DNA of 16,056 nt from CBIFVZ01 sp966185765 (GTDB taxonomy: Bacteria; Pseudomonadota; Gammaproteobacteria; Enterobacterales; Enterobacteriaceae). This document shows positions 14,304 through 16,056 of the stretch, piece after piece. Both the position numbers and the translations under genes were made by a program. The stretch's first letter is position 1. Every line of letters begins with the position of its first letter. A model generated the notes under the pieces. It was not told where the DNA came from and ran no database searches. It saw only the letters and a program-made list of their open reading frames with translations. Location: assembly GCA_966185765.1 (NCBI GenBank), contig CBIFVZ010000080.1:1-16056 (forward strand), given 5' to 3'.

Positions 14304-15694
14304 GTGAGGAGAAATTGCCGGAGGGTTGGGTAAACACAACCATAGAAAACATTTCTATAAAATGTTCTCAACGAGTTCCTGGTGAGAATGAAGAGTTCAT
14401 TTATGTTGATATTGGAAGTATAAATCGAGAACTCAAAATTATTGAAAGCCCTCAATATCTTTCGGGTAAAAATGCTCCAAGCAGAGCGAGAAAGATTATT
14501 AAAGCAGGGGATATTATCGTTTCCCTGACCAGGCCAAACTTAAATGCAGTCGCATTGGTCGATGAAAAATATCATGCGCAAATTGCTTCAACTGGCTTTG
14601 AAGTTATACATCCTGTGCAAGTAGATAGTAATTATATCTTCGGATTAGTTCGTTCACGTCATTTCATTGATTCAATTTCTGGCTCAGTTCAGGGCGCATT
14701 GTATCCCGCAGCAAAGTCCAGCGATGTTCAATCTTACAAATTTTCGTTACCACCACTTCCAGAACAAAAGGTTATCGCTAAAAAACTCAATACGCTGCTG
14801 GCGCAGATAGACAGCACCAAAGCACGTCTTGAAAAAATCCCGCAAATCCTGAAACGTTTTCGCCAAGCGGTACTGGCATCCGCAGTAACCGGCCGACTGA
14901 CTGAAAAAAATAACGGTTTCGAAAAAAGAACGATTGAATTAGATAACTATAAAATAGATATTCCAGAAAAATGGAATGAAGCAATTTTAAATAATGTCAT
15001 CAATACACAAAGACCATTATGTTATGGAGTGGTGCAACCTGGAGATGATATTAATACCGGAGTTGAATTAATTCGTGTTTGTGATATTAATGATGGTAAA
15101 GTCGATCTAAATCATCTCCGTAAAATATCAAAAGAAATTGATGCACAATACAAGCGTTCAAAGGTACGAAAGAACGATATTCTTATAACAATTGTTGGGG
15201 CTATAGGTAGAATAGGTATTGTCAGAGAAGATATAAATTTAAACATTGCTCGCGCCGTCGCCAGAGTATCTCCTGACTGTAGGATTATTGTCCCTATGTT
15301 CCTCCATACATGGTTAAGCTCACCTGTTATGCAAACATGGTTAGTTCAATCATCCAAAGAAGTTGCTAGAAAGACCTTAAATTTAAAAGATCTTAAAAAC
15401 GCATTTATTCCTTTACCTTCTATAGAAGAACAAGCCGAAATCGTCCGCCGCGTAGAACAACTCTTCGCCTATGCCGACACCATTGAAAAGCAGGTCAACA
15501 ACGCCTTAACCCGCGTCAACAACCTTACCCAGTCGATCCTGGCGAAAGCATTTCGCGGCGAACTCACCGTCCAGTGGCGCGCTGAAAACCCGGAGCTTAT
15601 CAGTGGAGAAAACAGCGCTGCAGCGTTGCTTGAAAAAATCAAAGCCGAACGCGCTGCCAGCGCGGGTAAAAAAAACACGCGTAAAAAAACCTGA
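14300..15694 (+). CDS. hsdS: type I restriction-modification specificity subunit HsdS with divergent target-recognition domains
   Basis: 464 aa, the same length as EcoKI HsdS. HsdS sets the two-part DNA target of both the methyltransferase and the restriction complex. Layout: start MSEEKLPEGW; first target-recognition domain (about 11-148); central conserved coiled-coil region (about 150-204, PPLPEQKVIAKKL to TGRLTEK); second domain (about 207-372); C-terminal conserved region (about 373-464, EEQAEIVRRVEQLFAYADTI onward, shown in part). The two conserved regions are diverged repeats of each other (SAVTGRLT against KAFRGELT), giving the usual pseudo-symmetry. Both recognition domains differ from those of EcoKI and are much more AT-rich than hsdR, hsdM and the conserved parts, the pattern left by domain exchange. 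Specificity cannot be read from the sequence. It overlaps hsdM by 4 bp, and the end of hsdM supplies a GAGG/AAGG ribosome-binding site. Confidence 0.96.
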   Translation: MSEEKLPEGWVNTTIENISIKCSQRVPGENEEFIYVDIGSINRELKIIESPQYLSGKNAPSRARKIIKAGDIIVSLTRPNLNAVALVDEKYHAQIASTGFEVIHPVQVDSNYIFGLVRSRHFIDSISGSVQGALYPAAKSSDVQSYKFSLPPLPEQKVIAKKLNTLLAQIDSTKARLEKIPQILKRFRQAVLASAVTGRLTEKNNGFEKRTIELDNYKIDIPEKWNEAILNNVINTQRPLCYGVVQPGDDINTGVELIRVCDINDGKVDLNHLRKISKEIDAQYKRSKVRKNDILITIVGAIGRIGIVREDINLNIARAVARVSPDCRIIVPMFLHTWLSSPVMQTWLVQSSKEVARKTLNLKDLKNAFIPLPSIEEQAEIVRRVEQLFAYADTIEKQVNNALTRVNNLTQSILAKAFRGELTVQWRAENPELISGENSAAALLEKIKAERAASAGKKNTRKKT

Positions 15695-15704
15695 CGTTAC
15701 CGTT

Positions 15705-15733
15705 AAAACGCACCTTTACGGTGCGTTTTTTTT
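15705..15733 (+). terminator. rho-independent terminator of the hsd operon
   Basis: ACGCACC (15708-15714), loop TTTAC and GGTGCGT (15720-15726) form a perfect 7-bp stem, flanked by A and T runs that lengthen it; eight T end at 15733. It begins about 10 bp after the hsdS stop. Confidence 0.9.
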
Positions 15734-15750
15734 GCCAGCACTCACGCTCG

Positions 15751-16056
15751 CAGACTAGCCCCTGGTGTAAGCATCCCAGCTTCAGTTCCATGCACTTTTT
15801 GAGTGTTCCGGTTTTTCAGCCATCAGCCGGTACTCTTCCGGCGTCAGGTTATTCAGGGATTCATGAGGCCGCTCGTTGTTATATTCCATCAGCCAGCGCT
15901 CTGTAATTTCCCGTGCTTCATTCAGTGTTCTGAACAGGTAAAAATCCAGGATTTCTGTCCGGTATGTCCGGTTGAACCGTTCGATAAAAGCATTTTGTGT
16001 CGGCTTACCCGGCTTGATAAATTCGAGCTGCACGCCATGCTCTTCGGCCCATTGTG
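15751..16056 (-). mobile_element. IS3-family insertion sequence, transposase end only, cut by the window edge
   Basis: The segment contains the 3' end of an IS3-family transposase gene. CAGACTAGCCCCTG at 15751-15764 resembles the terminal inverted repeats of several IS3-family elements (for example IS2, which starts TAGACTGGCCCCCTG), so the element's end is placed near 15751. The other end and any target duplication are outside the window, so the boundary is tentative. It lies about 18 bp after the hsd terminator and does not disrupt hsdS. Confidence 0.65.
15782..16056 (-). CDS. IS3-family transposase OrfB, C-terminal part, open at the window edge
   Basis: About 91 codons are visible, and the frame stays open to the window end (QWAEEHGVQLEF just before the segment below), so this is the C-terminal part of a longer protein. 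FIKPGKPTQNAFIERFNRT contains the third catalytic acidic residue (the Glu of the DDE triad) in the IS3-type context N-A-F-I-E-R-F. It is followed by an RYRTEILDFYLF-like segment and by NNERPHESLNNLTPEEYR, the typical integrase-core tail. It ends at TGA, 15784-15782. The subgroup is uncertain; the PGKP-N-ERFN style is closest to IS407-like members. Whether the element is intact cannot be judged here. Confidence 0.88.
   Translation of the reverse strand, partial: QWAEEHGVQLEFIKPGKPTQNAFIERFNRTYRTEILDFYLFRTLNEAREITERWLMEYNNERPHESLNNLTPEEYRLMAEKPEHSKSAWN

Noticed and set aside
1..16056. CRISPR array or further defence genes around hsd
   Set aside because: No regularly spaced direct repeats are seen, and no other defence gene is recognisable within the window.

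Overview
The window is chromosomal DNA of a member of the Enterobacteriaceae. Nearly every gene can be recognised as an ortholog of an E. coli gene of the same or almost the same length: ahr, yjgR, yqjF, yqjG, yhaH, yhaJ, yhaK and an EcoKI-family hsdRMS. Gene order and the single-chain ATP-type dihydroxyacetone kinase differ from E. coli K-12, which points to a related genus (Citrobacter, Enterobacter or Cronobacter type). I cannot name the genus from the sequence alone.

Layout. (1) 1-3290: the 5' part of a leuX-type tRNA-Leu(CAA) with its promoter (minus strand), the divergent aldehyde reductase gene ahr, a perfect 12-bp hairpin, and a convergent fused DhaK-DhaL dihydroxyacetone kinase gene. 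(2) 3291-4836: the HerA/FtsK-like ATPase gene yjgR with its terminator. (3) 4863-8707: a quinone/electrophile-response cluster, yqjF-yqjG-yhaH on the plus strand, the LysR regulator yhaJ convergent to it, and yhaK divergent from yhaJ. (4) 8711-9132: about 420 bp without a gene. (5) 9133-15733: a complete type IA restriction-modification locus, hsdR-hsdM-hsdS, with its own terminator. (6) 15751 to the window end: the transposase end of an IS3-family insertion sequence, cut by the window edge.

How the parts work together. The yqjFG-yhaHJK block reads as one regulon. The yqjF and yhaK promoters share, in exact register, a TTCA-N7-TGAA LysR-type box, a GCAG, a GCTAACAAT block and a TAC(T/C)AT -10. 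In both, the box is centred about 65 bp before the predicted transcription start, the classical position for LysR activators. This supports direct YhaJ control of both transcripts, and the box also lies 10 bp upstream of yhaJ itself. The hsd locus encodes an R2M2S1 complex. HsdR and HsdM are very close to EcoKI as I recall it, whereas HsdS keeps the conserved central and C-terminal regions but carries two AT-rich target-recognition domains that differ from EcoKI, so its DNA specificity should be different.

I found no convincing new biological system. The most useful observations are the twin YhaJ promoters, the HsdS mosaic, and the gene neighbourhood that joins the leuX-ahr-yjgR segment (near 96-97 min in E. 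coli) to the yqjFG-yhaHJK segment (near 70 min in E. coli), with the idn genes absent and a dihydroxyacetone kinase in their place.
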